A DNA stretch of 64,000 nt from NCBI GenBank assembly GCA_030949385.1, contig JAUZSP010000001.1, forward strand, positions 186,001 through 250,000, given 5' to 3'. The translations under genes and the position numbers were made by a program. This document shows, piece by piece, positions 36,685 to 44,896 of the stretch (the first letter of the stretch is position 1; each line of letters starts with the position of its first letter). This stretch comes from Gammaproteobacteria bacterium. GTDB lineage: Bacteria > Pseudomonadota > Gammaproteobacteria > JAUZRS01. The notes beneath the pieces were generated by a model that worked only from the letters and a program-made list of their open reading frames with translations, was not told the origin of the DNA and ran no database searches.

Positions 36685-36987
36685 ATGCTTTACGCCATCC
36701 TCAGCACCGACACAGCAAACAGTTTGGCAAAACGTCTCTCTGCCCGCCCCGCTCATCTGGCACGGCTGCAACGCTTGCAAGAGGCCGGGCGCTTGGTGTT
36801 AGCCGGCCCTCATCCCAACATTGACAGCAACGATCCAGGCGAAGCCGGTTTCAGTGGCAGTCTGGTGGTAGCGGAGTTTGACTCCCTCAAAACAGCTCAA
36901 AGCTGGGCCGACAGTGACCCCTACCAAGCTGCTGGGGTTTACGCTCAGGTGAGCGTCAAACCGTTTAAACAAGTGTTCCCAAATTAA
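36685..36987 (+). CDS. yciI: YciI family protein
   Basis: 100 residues with the dimeric ferredoxin-like YciI fold: [67 protein letters not shown] and [12 protein letters not shown]. The His/Asp pair (His 28 in PAHLARL and Asp 78 in ADSDPY) is where the family places its putative active site. The gene begins immediately after the yciB stop, a conserved gammaproteobacterial pairing. Biochemical function unproven. Confidence 0.92.
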   Translation: MLYAILSTDTANSLAKRLSARPAHLARLQRLQEAGRLVLAGPHPNIDSNDPGEAGFSGSLVVAEFDSLKTAQSWADSDPYQAAGVYAQVSVKPFKQVFPN

Positions 36988-37025
36988 CCTTTACTCATAA
37001 CAGCACATCAAGGAAACAGAGACTT

Positions 37026-37832
37026 ATGGCCATTTTTCGCCCTTCCCTTATCACCTCATTGTTGCTCAGCGCAACCCTTTCTGCTGGATCAGCCTTGGCG
37101 CAGAGCGACGACATCGCCGCCACCGTCAACGGCCACGACATCAGCCAATCCATGGTCAGTTACCAGTTGAGCCAGCAAGCCGCTCAAGGTCAGCGCAGCA
37201 ACCGTAAACAAGCTCTTGAGCAGTTGATCAATCTGGAGATCTTAAAGCAAGAAGCCAAAAAAACCGGCTTGGATAAAGACGCCAAACTCCAGCTTGAAAT
37301 CGCCCATCAAACCACAGTGTTAATGGCCAACCACGCCGTGCAAACCCACTTCAAAACGGTCAAAGCCGACGACAGCGAGTTGCAAAAAGAGTACGACAAA
37401 CAGGTCGCCAAGATTGAAGGCACCGAATTCAAAGCCCGCCATATTTTGGTGAAGAAAAAAGAAGATGCAGATGGCATCATCAAAGATCTGAAAGGCGGTA
37501 AAGATTTCGCTGAAATGGCCAAAGAGAAATCCATCGGCCCGAGCAGCACCAAAGGCGGCGATCTCGGTTGGTTCCGCCCCAAAACCATGGTTCCTGCCTT
37601 CGCCGCTGCACTGAAAACCATGAAAAAAGGGGAGTACAGCGAGACACCGGTAGAGACTCGTTTTGGCTGGCACATCATCTTATTGGAAGACGTGCGTGAC
37701 ATCCCCAAACCTAAGTTTGAGGATGTTAAGGATCAAATCCGTAAGATCGTCTTGAACAGCAAATTGGCCGAGTATGTGACGGGCTTGCGTAAGGGCAGCA
37801 CAGTGGTGATTAACAGCGACGATAAGAAATAA
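37026..37832 (+). CDS. periplasmic parvulin-type peptidyl-prolyl cis-trans isomerase
   Basis: 268 residues: signal peptide about 1-25 (AGSALAQS), a SurA/PrsA-like N-terminal chaperone helix region (VNGHDISQSMVSYQLSQQ...), then one parvulin domain at about 133-222 with FKARHILVKKKEDADGIIKDLKGGKDFAEMAKEKS, GGDLGWFRPKTMVPAF and ETRFGWHIILLEDVRD. It helps fold envelope proteins. It follows yciI by 38 bases, as in many relatives, and ends the operon at a strong terminator. Confidence 0.9.
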   Translation: MAIFRPSLITSLLLSATLSAGSALAQSDDIAATVNGHDISQSMVSYQLSQQAAQGQRSNRKQALEQLINLEILKQEAKKTGLDKDAKLQLEIAHQTTVLMANHAVQTHFKTVKADDSELQKEYDKQVAKIEGTEFKARHILVKKKEDADGIIKDLKGGKDFAEMAKEKSIGPSSTKGGDLGWFRPKTMVPAFAAALKTMKKGEYSETPVETRFGWHIILLEDVRDIPKPKFEDVKDQIRKIVLNSKLAEYVTGLRKGSTVVINSDDKK

Positions 37833-37840
37833 GCTCTCTA

Positions 37841-37876
37841 AAATTAAAGTCAGTGACCTTTCTGACTTTAATTTTT
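37841..37876 (+). terminator. rho-independent terminator after the parvulin gene
   Basis: AAATTAAAGTCAG (37841-37853) pairs perfectly with CTGACTTTAATTT (37862-37874), 13 bp with an 8-base loop, and ends in a T5 run at 37872-37876. It closes the yciB-yciI-parvulin operon and separates it from the AT-rich polysaccharide region. Confidence 0.85.
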
Positions 37877-38484
37877 ATTACTCCATTCAACCAACATCAT
37901 CGTTATGCTACAAAGTCACAACACAGCCCTTTTCCCACAGTTTAAGCTTTGGATGACAATTAAATTCATTAAAGTAAGTTAATCCACATCTAATTATGAT
38001 GCCTATCAACTATTTTCAGTAAAATAGCATAACCACCCCATTCAACAAAAAAACCATAAGAAAACCATAAGAAAACCATAAGAAAACCATGAGAAACTAA
38101 ATGTAAAAAATAAAAATTTACATACAAAACAATATGTTACATCAACATCTTATTCCATACTATCAGTATGCATAGCACTCTTAAAACCGCACTATAAACA
38201 AATAAAAACCAAGATTTTAATTATTTATTTCTGAGGAAATCTTAACTTAGGGCAAAAAATCGGAACCAATCTGAGATTCTTATACCCCAAAAATAACCAT
38301 CTGTATTTACAAATACTACCTCTGTCGTTAAACTTACTCGGCATCTTCACCCTAAAGAAAGGTGCCACAGTTGACTACCAATCGTTTGATTATTCATCCA
38401 TTTATACACATTAAGTAACTCTAGCCGATAACATAGGTTGAAAATGGATCACACAACCAATCAAACAGGAATAAAAATATAAAA
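37877..38484. other. 608-bp AT-rich upstream region of the exopolysaccharide operon
   Basis: No gene is visible. Contents: the 11-bp tandem repeat at 38050-38097; a TTGACT at 38371-38376 with no good -10 at 17 bases; and only a weak ribosome site (AGGA at 38467-38470) before the first gene. The composition is much more AT-rich than the upstream genes, like the operon that follows. This is a long region for a promoter and may hold the main control sites. Confidence 0.6.
38050..38097. repeat. 11-bp tandem repeat upstream of the exopolysaccharide operon
   Basis: CCATAAGAAAA occurs three times in a row from 38054, followed by a changed fourth copy CCATGAGAAAC ending at 38097. The 11-bp period, close to one DNA turn, puts the copies on one face of the helix, as for a protein-binding array or bent DNA. 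Confidence 0.75.
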
Positions 38485-39957
38485 ATGAACCTTGAAAAAG
38501 CTTTAAATCATGCTGATTTTTCAGTTATTGAGGGCGATCGGAAATCGGGTAAGTTTACTTTTTTTCTTCATATTCTAAATAACATTATAGATAATAAGCA
38601 AGCGACGATTATTACCTCTGCTAACCAAAGTGTTTTTCTGAAAAAAATAAATATTTTCAAAGAAAGCTTTTTAGAGTTTAATGATCTTGACAATCAACTT
38701 GAATTTTTCTTTCTAAAAGACGGCTGGAAAGATCTATTAAAACGTTTTGATCACGATTTTTTGCTCAAAGACATCGGTCGCATTGTTGAAAACATGCCAG
38801 GGGAAAATCTCTTTATTGACAATCTTGGTGAAATGTTTGACCTGCATGAACAAACTGAAATACCCAAGTTTGTCAAAGACTTACACAAACTTGGACAAAT
38901 ACATAAAAAAAATATTTTTGTCACACTTTCAAAAAACAGCGACAGCTACCAAGTAACACGAAATATTTTACTCAACTACCTCGACATTGTTATCACCATC
39001 AAACATTCAGAAACGGTTGCTAACATTCGTTGCATAGACATTCCCGTGAGCAATTATCCTCTGGAGAAAATAAATTTTGAAATAACATTAAAAAATAAAA
39101 CACTACATATATCAGAACGTATCGTAAATAATTCGTCTGAGACCGCATACTTTCATCCCTTACCCTCTGCCACCGCAATACAATCCATCGCACCGCAACC
39201 ACACCTACAATTAGAATCACACAAAACCAAAGACCACTACAACATTTTGCTGATTACAAACAGTAAACAAGTATTTCAATTTCATAATTATATTCTAGGA
39301 CGATGTAAAAAAATTCAACTTACTGTGATTGAAAATCCCTCTAAGATGATCGTTGAAAACCGTACTGACCCCGACATCATCATTTTCAATGCCAGCAATG
39401 TCGATCATAATATGGACTTAGGAATATCAGAAACAGTAAAGCAGCATAACTTAAACAGTAAGCTCTTCTACCTATGCAGCCGTGAACATGCCCGAGAACA
39501 GGAAAAGATCAGATCACATATAAGCGGTTTTCAAGAATTTTTCACCCTGAAAACTCGCATTATCAACTACGTGCTGGCATTGGAAAAATCACTTCACTAC
39601 AATTTTTACAGCAGCAACCTCATAAGCCAATCAGAGCCCTTCTATCTAGCAAATAACAAACAAGAGTTCAAAAAACAAGTCAAAAAATCACTAAAAAACC
39701 GACATTTTTTTACTCTTTTCACATTCACATATGATAAATTTAAACTATTACCAGAAAAAATAAAAAGTCGATTTCGTGATAATGACTACGCATTTGTAGA
39801 CCATGAAAATGAATTGATCCACCTACACTGCTACAACGCTCAAAAAGAAAACAGTATTACAGTATTAAGGAAAATAAAGGAACTGGATCCCTCCATACGT
39901 TTGCAAAAAAGCGCAGACGCTGTTGACCTATTCTTCAACCACAAGAAAATTTTCTAA
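38485..39957 (+). CDS. BcsE-like protein: degenerate NTPase + receiver-like + GIL (degenerate GGDEF) domains
   Basis: 490 residues, cytoplasmic. Residues 1-220 resemble a RecA-like fold with a worn P-loop (GDRKSGKF, 17-24, with Phe in place of Ser/Thr) and a Walker B-like strand ENLFIDNLGEMF near 110. Residues 235-355 look like a receiver domain (YNILLITNSKQVFQFHNYIL, then DIIIFNAS). Residues 385-475 resemble a GGDEF domain without the GGDEF motif, having FRDNDYAFVDHENELIHLHCY. Arg 431-Asp 434 (RDND) sits where BcsE GIL domains have the RxxD c-di-GMP site. This order equals that of BcsE, the c-di-GMP-binding cellulose regulator, but no bcsA/bcsB is present. It likely controls the adjacent synthase. 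Its stop overlaps the next start (TAATG). Recognition is by layout and motif, not by strong identity. Confidence 0.65.
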   Translation: MNLEKALNHADFSVIEGDRKSGKFTFFLHILNNIIDNKQATIITSANQSVFLKKINIFKESFLEFNDLDNQLEFFFLKDGWKDLLKRFDHDFLLKDIGRIVENMPGENLFIDNLGEMFDLHEQTEIPKFVKDLHKLGQIHKKNIFVTLSKNSDSYQVTRNILLNYLDIVITIKHSETVANIRCIDIPVSNYPLEKINFEITLKNKTLHISERIVNNSSETAYFHPLPSATAIQSIAPQPHLQLESHKTKDHYNILLITNSKQVFQFHNYILGRCKKIQLTVIENPSKMIVENRTDPDIIIFNASNVDHNMDLGISETVKQHNLNSKLFYLCSREHAREQEKIRSHISGFQEFFTLKTRIINYVLALEKSLHYNFYSSNLISQSEPFYLANNKQEFKKQVKKSLKNRHFFTLFTFTYDKFKLLPEKIKSRFRDNDYAFVDHENELIHLHCYNAQKENSITVLRKIKELDPSIRLQKSADAVDLFFNHKKIF

Positions 39958-42900
39958 TGCACGTTAGCATCGCTTACAAAGCACTTTTTTTAATCCTTCT
40001 ATATAATTTACCATCAATCGCACATGCTAAAAAAATTGAAATCGATGTTCTTTTCTTAGAAGAAAAGATAAGCATTGACACTCAAGACATCAACAGTCGA
40101 CTGCTTCTTTCCAAGCATTATTTGAACATTGGACAAATAAACAAAGCCGAAAAGTTGATAAAGCAAGCTGTATCTCTATCTCCTAACAATAAATTAGCAA
40201 AAAAACTACAAATAAATATTAACAATATCCATCAAGACAGGGAAATACTTTCTAAATACAAAATAACAAAAAAAACGCCATCAAATAGAATAGATTCCAT
40301 TTTTAAAAAACTTCATATCGAAAAAAATACAGAAGCAAACCAACGTCTTTATGAAACACTGGAGCGAAACCAAACAGCCATATCTGATCAAAGCCGATTT
40401 TTAATATCCGAATCTTACCTCAAAGAAAAAGAGTACAAAAAAAGCAAAAAATCCCTAGCAAAAGTGAAGAATAAAGAATCAAAATCTCACCAATCCTTGC
40501 AAGGAAAAATCTGTATTGCTGAAAAAAATAATAACTGTGCTATCAGAATTTTTCAGACACTCTTCATTAATCATAAAGAAAATAAATTTGGCATAACTTT
40601 AATTGACTTATATATAAAAACCAAACAGATCAATCGAGCTGAAAAACAAATGTTACGTCTAAAGCGCCTAAAAATAAAAGAGTCTACTTTAAAAAAATAC
40701 GAGAGTAATATAACTAATCTTAAAAAAGAACAAATCACTGCCTTTCAAACAGCCTATAAAAAAAACCCAAGCTTGGCTAATATGAAAAACTTAGTCAGCG
40801 CTCTTGCAAATAACCAACAACATGCACAAGCCCTAATCATCACCAAAGAGTATCTGAAAAAGAACCCTAAGGATCAAGAGGCAAAACTATTTTTTGCCAC
40901 CCGACTATCCTGGCTTGGAAAAAATGAAGAAGCTCTTTCCATTCTTTACAAGTTGGATGATGGAAAAAATTTCAAAGTCACTCTCCTCATTGCAAAAATT
41001 CTCTCTTGGAGCGGTCATTACGATGAAGCCAAAGCTCATATAGAAAAAACATTAAAAAATACAACCAACGAAAACATACAACTTAAACATAATAAAGTTT
41101 TGGCCTTTATCTACAGTTGGAATGGTGAAAAAGAGAAGTCAATCGAATTATTCAAACAATACCTTAGCAAAAAACCCAGAGACATTGATGCTCAAGAAGA
41201 GCTCATGATTCTACAAGGTAATATCAAACCATTGATTAAAAAATACACTGACCTTGTCGTTCAATTCGAAGATTCTGAACAACACCTTTATCGACTAGGC
41301 AATCTACATTTGGCCGCTGGCAACACCCAATCAGCGATAAAGAACCTTGAAAAATATCTTAATCTAAAAACACAAGACCTTTTGGTTACTCGCGATGTGG
41401 CCATATTGCATATCAAACTGAAAAACTACTACAAAGGTTTTGGCTACCTTGAATACTATGCCTATAAACAAGGCAGCACCGACGCCTTCTTAGTATTGGC
41501 AAAAAATTATTATTGGGCAGGTTTTCCTAATGCAGCTCTTGATGTCATTGATGAAATTCTTGTTATCGACAATAACAACACCGATGCCATTGAGTTAAAA
41601 GCCAACATCCAAAAACAAAACCCACGTTTTTCATCTGTAAGGACAACAGCTCTGCCTCAAAAAAATAAACTCAACTTCAACAATAAACCAGTCACCCAAG
41701 ATACCTTAACAAACACCACAAATAATGAACAAATAGCCTTTGCCGACCGTTTATCAACTGCCGGATTTTTCAACGCATCACTACCCTATTACCAAAAATA
41801 TCTTTTACATAAAATAAATGATTACCCAGCACGATCACGCTACGCTTTTGCCCTGCAAAAAAGTAAAAAGTACCTGAAAGCTGCCGGAGAATACTATCTT
41901 GTGGTGTGGAGATTCCCCACACCCAACTTAAGGTTTCATTATGCATACAACTTAGAAATGGCTGGAAAAGTTAATGAGGCCACACAGCAATACCAAAAAA
42001 TTATTAATGCAGAAAGAAAAAAACTAAAACCAGAACAAGTAGAATGGCTAACCAGTTGGAAAACTGCTTGGCAACAAGGTGATTTTAAAAATTATAAGAA
42101 ATTTTATTCCTCTTCACTACAGGTGAACAAAAAATGGACAGAGAAAAAACGCACAGCATTTAAAAAATCAAAAAAAATAGCAATAGACATCATTGATCCC
42201 TACATCGAAAATGAGCATGGAAATGGCTACCAGTTAAAATTTTACCAACGTTACCAATCTTCACAGGGTTCAGATAACGGCTATAAAATATTATCTATCA
42301 ATTGTAAAAAAAAATCTTGCCTCATAGAAAATGAGCAGTGGAAGAAATCTAAGTATCAAGAAAAAACCATAGGCAATAATATACTAAAAAACAGCAAAAA
42401 TCGCCTCTTTGCTATCATGCAAGGGCAGCCTCTGACATCCGGTAACAATTCTCAACAAAGTCAGGAAAAAAAAATAATGCCGAACACTTCACATAAAGAT
42501 CAAAAAACAGATAATAAAGAATATCATCTTGAAACAAAAAGCGTATTCCATAATGATATCAACGGTATTCACTATGAAAACCATGCTCTGTTACTGACAA
42601 AACAACGCTTTGGTGACTTTGATCTCAAAGTATCCAGTGGCAGCTTCTTCATTAGTGACAACAATGATTCCGTAAAACAGCAAGGACAACAGTTCTCAGC
42701 CTCTTTGCAAAATAGTGGTTTCGAAATTGGTTTTCAACGTGACCATTACAACAACTTCAACACCACCAATCCTTATTTAAAATACAAAACCCAATCAAAT
42801 AAAAAATCATATACTTTTAACCTTGAAAAACGCAATGCAGTGCATCGTCGTTTTACCGAATGCGCTCTTCGTGACAATATCAATATGACACGCCTCGAAG

Positions 42901-43367
42901 GCACCACTTACATTGGCCTTGATAAAGGAAAAAATTACTGGGGGTCTTTAGAAATTTCTGATTTCAGTGACAATAATAAATCATTAACTCATCAATTTAA
43001 TTTTTCCTTCAAACAATTCAGTCATGAAAAATTCAATACCGAGATTTCAACCAGCGGTTGGTACCAAAGCAACTCTCGTGGCAGTAACTGCTACTACGCT
43101 CCAAACTTTGATGACGCCACTTACGTTGACCTCACCTCAACACTATCATTACCAGCCAAAATTAGTCTCAAGGCTAAAATCGGCGTCGGTTATGGCCTTT
43201 CATCAAACAGTATCTCTGATCACTACAGTCTGTGGTTTGAACGTAAGTCCAATAAAAGCCTTCACTTCAAATTAGGCTGTAATCAAAGTAACTCCCAGCG
43301 CATCGGCAATACAGGGCAAGCTTACCAATACAGCGATTGCCAACTCAACTTAGGAGTACGCTGGTAA
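39957..43367 (+). CDS. PgaA/BcsC-like TPR and outer-membrane barrel protein with an NTF2-like insert
   Basis: 1136 residues, probable exporter of the polysaccharide. Signal peptide 1-24 (PSIAHA). Residues about 40-690 are Lys-rich tetratricopeptide repeats (for example ARLSWLGKNEEALSILYKLDD, LGNLHLAAGNTQSAIKNLEKYL, YAYNLEMAGKVNEATQQYQKII). Residues about 695-800 (EWLTSWKTAWQQGDFKNYKKFY...GYQLKFYQRYQSS...SCLIENEQWKK) match the pattern of SnoaL/NTF2-like domains. A linker follows, then a beta-strand region about 862-1136 ending in CQLNLGVRW, the terminal aromatic of an outer-membrane barrel. PgaA and BcsC share TPR plus barrel but not the NTF2-like part. It overlaps both neighbours by one base. 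Confidence 0.75.
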   Translation: MHVSIAYKALFLILLYNLPSIAHAKKIEIDVLFLEEKISIDTQDINSRLLLSKHYLNIGQINKAEKLIKQAVSLSPNNKLAKKLQININNIHQDREILSKYKITKKTPSNRIDSIFKKLHIEKNTEANQRLYETLERNQTAISDQSRFLISESYLKEKEYKKSKKSLAKVKNKESKSHQSLQGKICIAEKNNNCAIRIFQTLFINHKENKFGITLIDLYIKTKQINRAEKQMLRLKRLKIKESTLKKYESNITNLKKEQITAFQTAYKKNPSLANMKNLVSALANNQQHAQALIITKEYLKKNPKDQEAKLFFATRLSWLGKNEEALSILYKLDDGKNFKVTLLIAKILSWSGHYDEAKAHIEKTLKNTTNENIQLKHNKVLAFIYSWNGEKEKSIELFKQYLSKKPRDIDAQEELMILQGNIKPLIKKYTDLVVQFEDSEQHLYRLGNLHLAAGNTQSAIKNLEKYLNLKTQDLLVTRDVAILHIKLKNYYKGFGYLEYYAYKQGSTDAFLVLAKNYYWAGFPNAALDVIDEILVIDNNNTDAIELKANIQKQNPRFSSVRTTALPQKNKLNFNNKPVTQDTLTNTTNNEQIAFADRLSTAGFFNASLPYYQKYLLHKINDYPARSRYAFALQKSKKYLKAAGEYYLVVWRFPTPNLRFHYAYNLEMAGKVNEATQQYQKIINAERKKLKPEQVEWLTSWKTAWQQGDFKNYKKFYSSSLQVNKKWTEKKRTAFKKSKKIAIDIIDPYIENEHGNGYQLKFYQRYQSSQGSDNGYKILSINCKKKSCLIENEQWKKSKYQEKTIGNNILKNSKNRLFAIMQGQPLTSGNNSQQSQEKKIMPNTSHKDQKTDNKEYHLETKSVFHNDINGIHYENHALLLTKQRFGDFDLKVSSGSFFISDNNDSVKQQGQQFSASLQNSGFEIGFQRDHYNNFNTTNPYLKYKTQSNKKSYTFNLEKRNAVHRRFTECALRDNINMTRLEGTTYIGLDKGKNYWGSLEISDFSDNNKSLTHQFNFSFKQFSHEKFNTEISTSGWYQSNSRGSNCYYAPNFDDATYVDLTSTLSLPAKISLKAKIGVGYGLSSNSISDHYSLWFERKSNKSLHFKLGCNQSNSQRIGNTGQAYQYSDCQLNLGVRW

Positions 43368-44671
43368 TGATAAAAACACTCATTTTATTCATAATAGCCT
43401 TACTTGTACTGTTTATAATCTACGCTATTTTTTGGGCAACTGACCTATATTACAGCACCAGTGCTTTTGTAGTTCAATTTGGTGTTGTAGCCATTGGTTT
43501 ATTCACTTTCATTATTATCACTCGCTATTTATTATTACTTTTCTTCTCAATGGTCAAAACCATTCATAAATTAGGCGACGGAGAAAAACAAACACCGACT
43601 CATCATCGTGTCAGTATTATTGTCCCTGCGTATAACGAAGATGTAGTAATCGGCGCTTCGATCCAATCTCTATTAAAACAAACCTACCGTTTTGTGGAAA
43701 TTGTTGTCTTAGATGATGGTTCTACGGATAAAACCTACAGCATTGCTAAATCCTATGAACAAGACTTAGGCGATAAATCTGTGAGAGTTTTCACCAAGCC
43801 CAATGGAGGAAAATCGCGCGCCCTCAATTACGGGATTGAAAAATCATCTGGCGATCTAATTATGGTGGTTGATGCTGACTCTAAGCTCAAAGAAGATGCT
43901 GTTGAACTTCTCGTTCGAGCATTTCATGATCCTGATACCGCTGCGGTGGCTGGTTCGGTCTATGTTATAAACCGCACCAATACATTGGCAAAATTACAAG
44001 CATTGGAATACATAGAGGGGCTGAATATGGTGCGTAATGGCCAAGCCTTACTCAAGATGGTCAATATTATTCCTGATCCTATTGGTGTCTTTCGTCGCAG
44101 TGCGCTGGAAAAAGTCGGAGGTTATGACCACGATACTTTTGCAGAAGATTGCGATCTAACCCTTAAGTTAATTGCTGCTGGCTACAAAATCGACTTTGAG
44201 CCCGATGCTCTCGCCTATACCGAAGCCCCCGAAGATCTTCTAGACTTAATAAAACAGCGCTACCGTTGGACACGTGGTATTTTACAGGCCATTCGAAAAC
44301 ACAAAGAGCACCTATTTAGCTTTAGAAAAAGTCCCTCCACTTCTGCCATCCTCTGGTACATGTTATTTGAAGCCATTTTTTGGCCTTTTATGGATTTTTG
44401 GGGCAGCGTTTTTTTCATCTACTTAAGCCTCACCACAGGCTTAAGTATGATACTTATTTACTGGTGGTCCCTATTCACTGTACTGGATATGGCAGGGGCT
44501 TTTTATTGTCTGTTGATTACAAGAGATGATCTGAAACTGGTATTTTACGCCTTGTTATATAGGCTTTACTTTATTGGCATAATCAATATTGCCAAAATAT
44601 TTGCAACCATCGAAGAGTGGTTCAACATCGAAATGAGTTGGGGTAAACTCGACCGAAAAGGAAGACTATGA
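43367..44671 (+). CDS. family 2 glycosyltransferase, polysaccharide synthase (PgaC/HasA-like)
   Basis: 434 residues in the inner membrane. Two N-terminal helices (about 4-25 and 34-60) are followed by a processive GT-A domain with VSIIVPAYNEDVVIGASI, Asp 116-117 (LDDGS), Asp 169/171 (VDADS), catalytic Glu-Asp (EDCD, 260-263) and Gln297-x2-Arg-Trp301 (QRYRW), then C-terminal helices. This set defines processive synthases of PNAG, hyaluronan, chitin oligomers and cellulose. PgaC is the nearest in length and order. There is no PilZ domain, so c-di-GMP control, if any, would come from another subunit such as the BcsE-like protein. It overlaps both neighbours (TAATG and ATGA). The sugar polymerised is unknown. 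Confidence 0.88.
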   Translation: MIKTLILFIIALLVLFIIYAIFWATDLYYSTSAFVVQFGVVAIGLFTFIIITRYLLLLFFSMVKTIHKLGDGEKQTPTHHRVSIIVPAYNEDVVIGASIQSLLKQTYRFVEIVVLDDGSTDKTYSIAKSYEQDLGDKSVRVFTKPNGGKSRALNYGIEKSSGDLIMVVDADSKLKEDAVELLVRAFHDPDTAAVAGSVYVINRTNTLAKLQALEYIEGLNMVRNGQALLKMVNIIPDPIGVFRRSALEKVGGYDHDTFAEDCDLTLKLIAAGYKIDFEPDALAYTEAPEDLLDLIKQRYRWTRGILQAIRKHKEHLFSFRKSPSTSAILWYMLFEAIFWPFMDFWGSVFFIYLSLTTGLSMILIYWWSLFTVLDMAGAFYCLLITRDDLKLVFYALLYRLYFIGIINIAKIFATIEEWFNIEMSWGKLDRKGRL

Positions 44672-44799
44672 ATTTTATTGCATTCTTATCGTTTATCATT
44701 CTGATCATCACCATTTTGACTCTGGTCTTTGGCGTGATCACCTATTTCATGTATAAAGCACGTGAGAAAAAAAAATTCCAGTGCATCATTCAGTTATGA
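44668..44799 (+). CDS. small membrane protein in the PgaD position, possibly frameshifted in an A9 run
   Basis: As written, 43 residues: one transmembrane helix (FIAFLSFIILIITILTLVFGVITYFMY) and a basic end. If the A9 run at 44767-44775 is read as A8, the protein continues to a stop at 44885-44887, giving about 72 residues with a cytoplasmic tail KAREKKNSSASFSYEEVLEE...FFTQVSDNQ. The longer form ends only nine bases before the deacetylase gene, which suggests it is the intended one. PgaD, the small partner of PgaC, has two helices and about 137 residues; this protein takes its place in gene order but is not recognisably related. ATGA overlap with the synthase gene. Confidence 0.6.
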   Translation: MNFIAFLSFIILIITILTLVFGVITYFMYKAREKKKFQCIIQL

Positions 44800-44896
44800 A
44801 GAAGTTTTAGAAGAAGAGAACATAAAATATATATTTTTCACCCAAGTCAGTGACAACCAGAAAAAACCACTCACCGAAATTCCATAGGGAATAAAT

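Noticed and set aside
38050-38097. Possible CRISPR array
   Set aside because: The units are 11 bp and directly adjacent with no spacers, and no cas genes are near. It is a simple tandem repeat.
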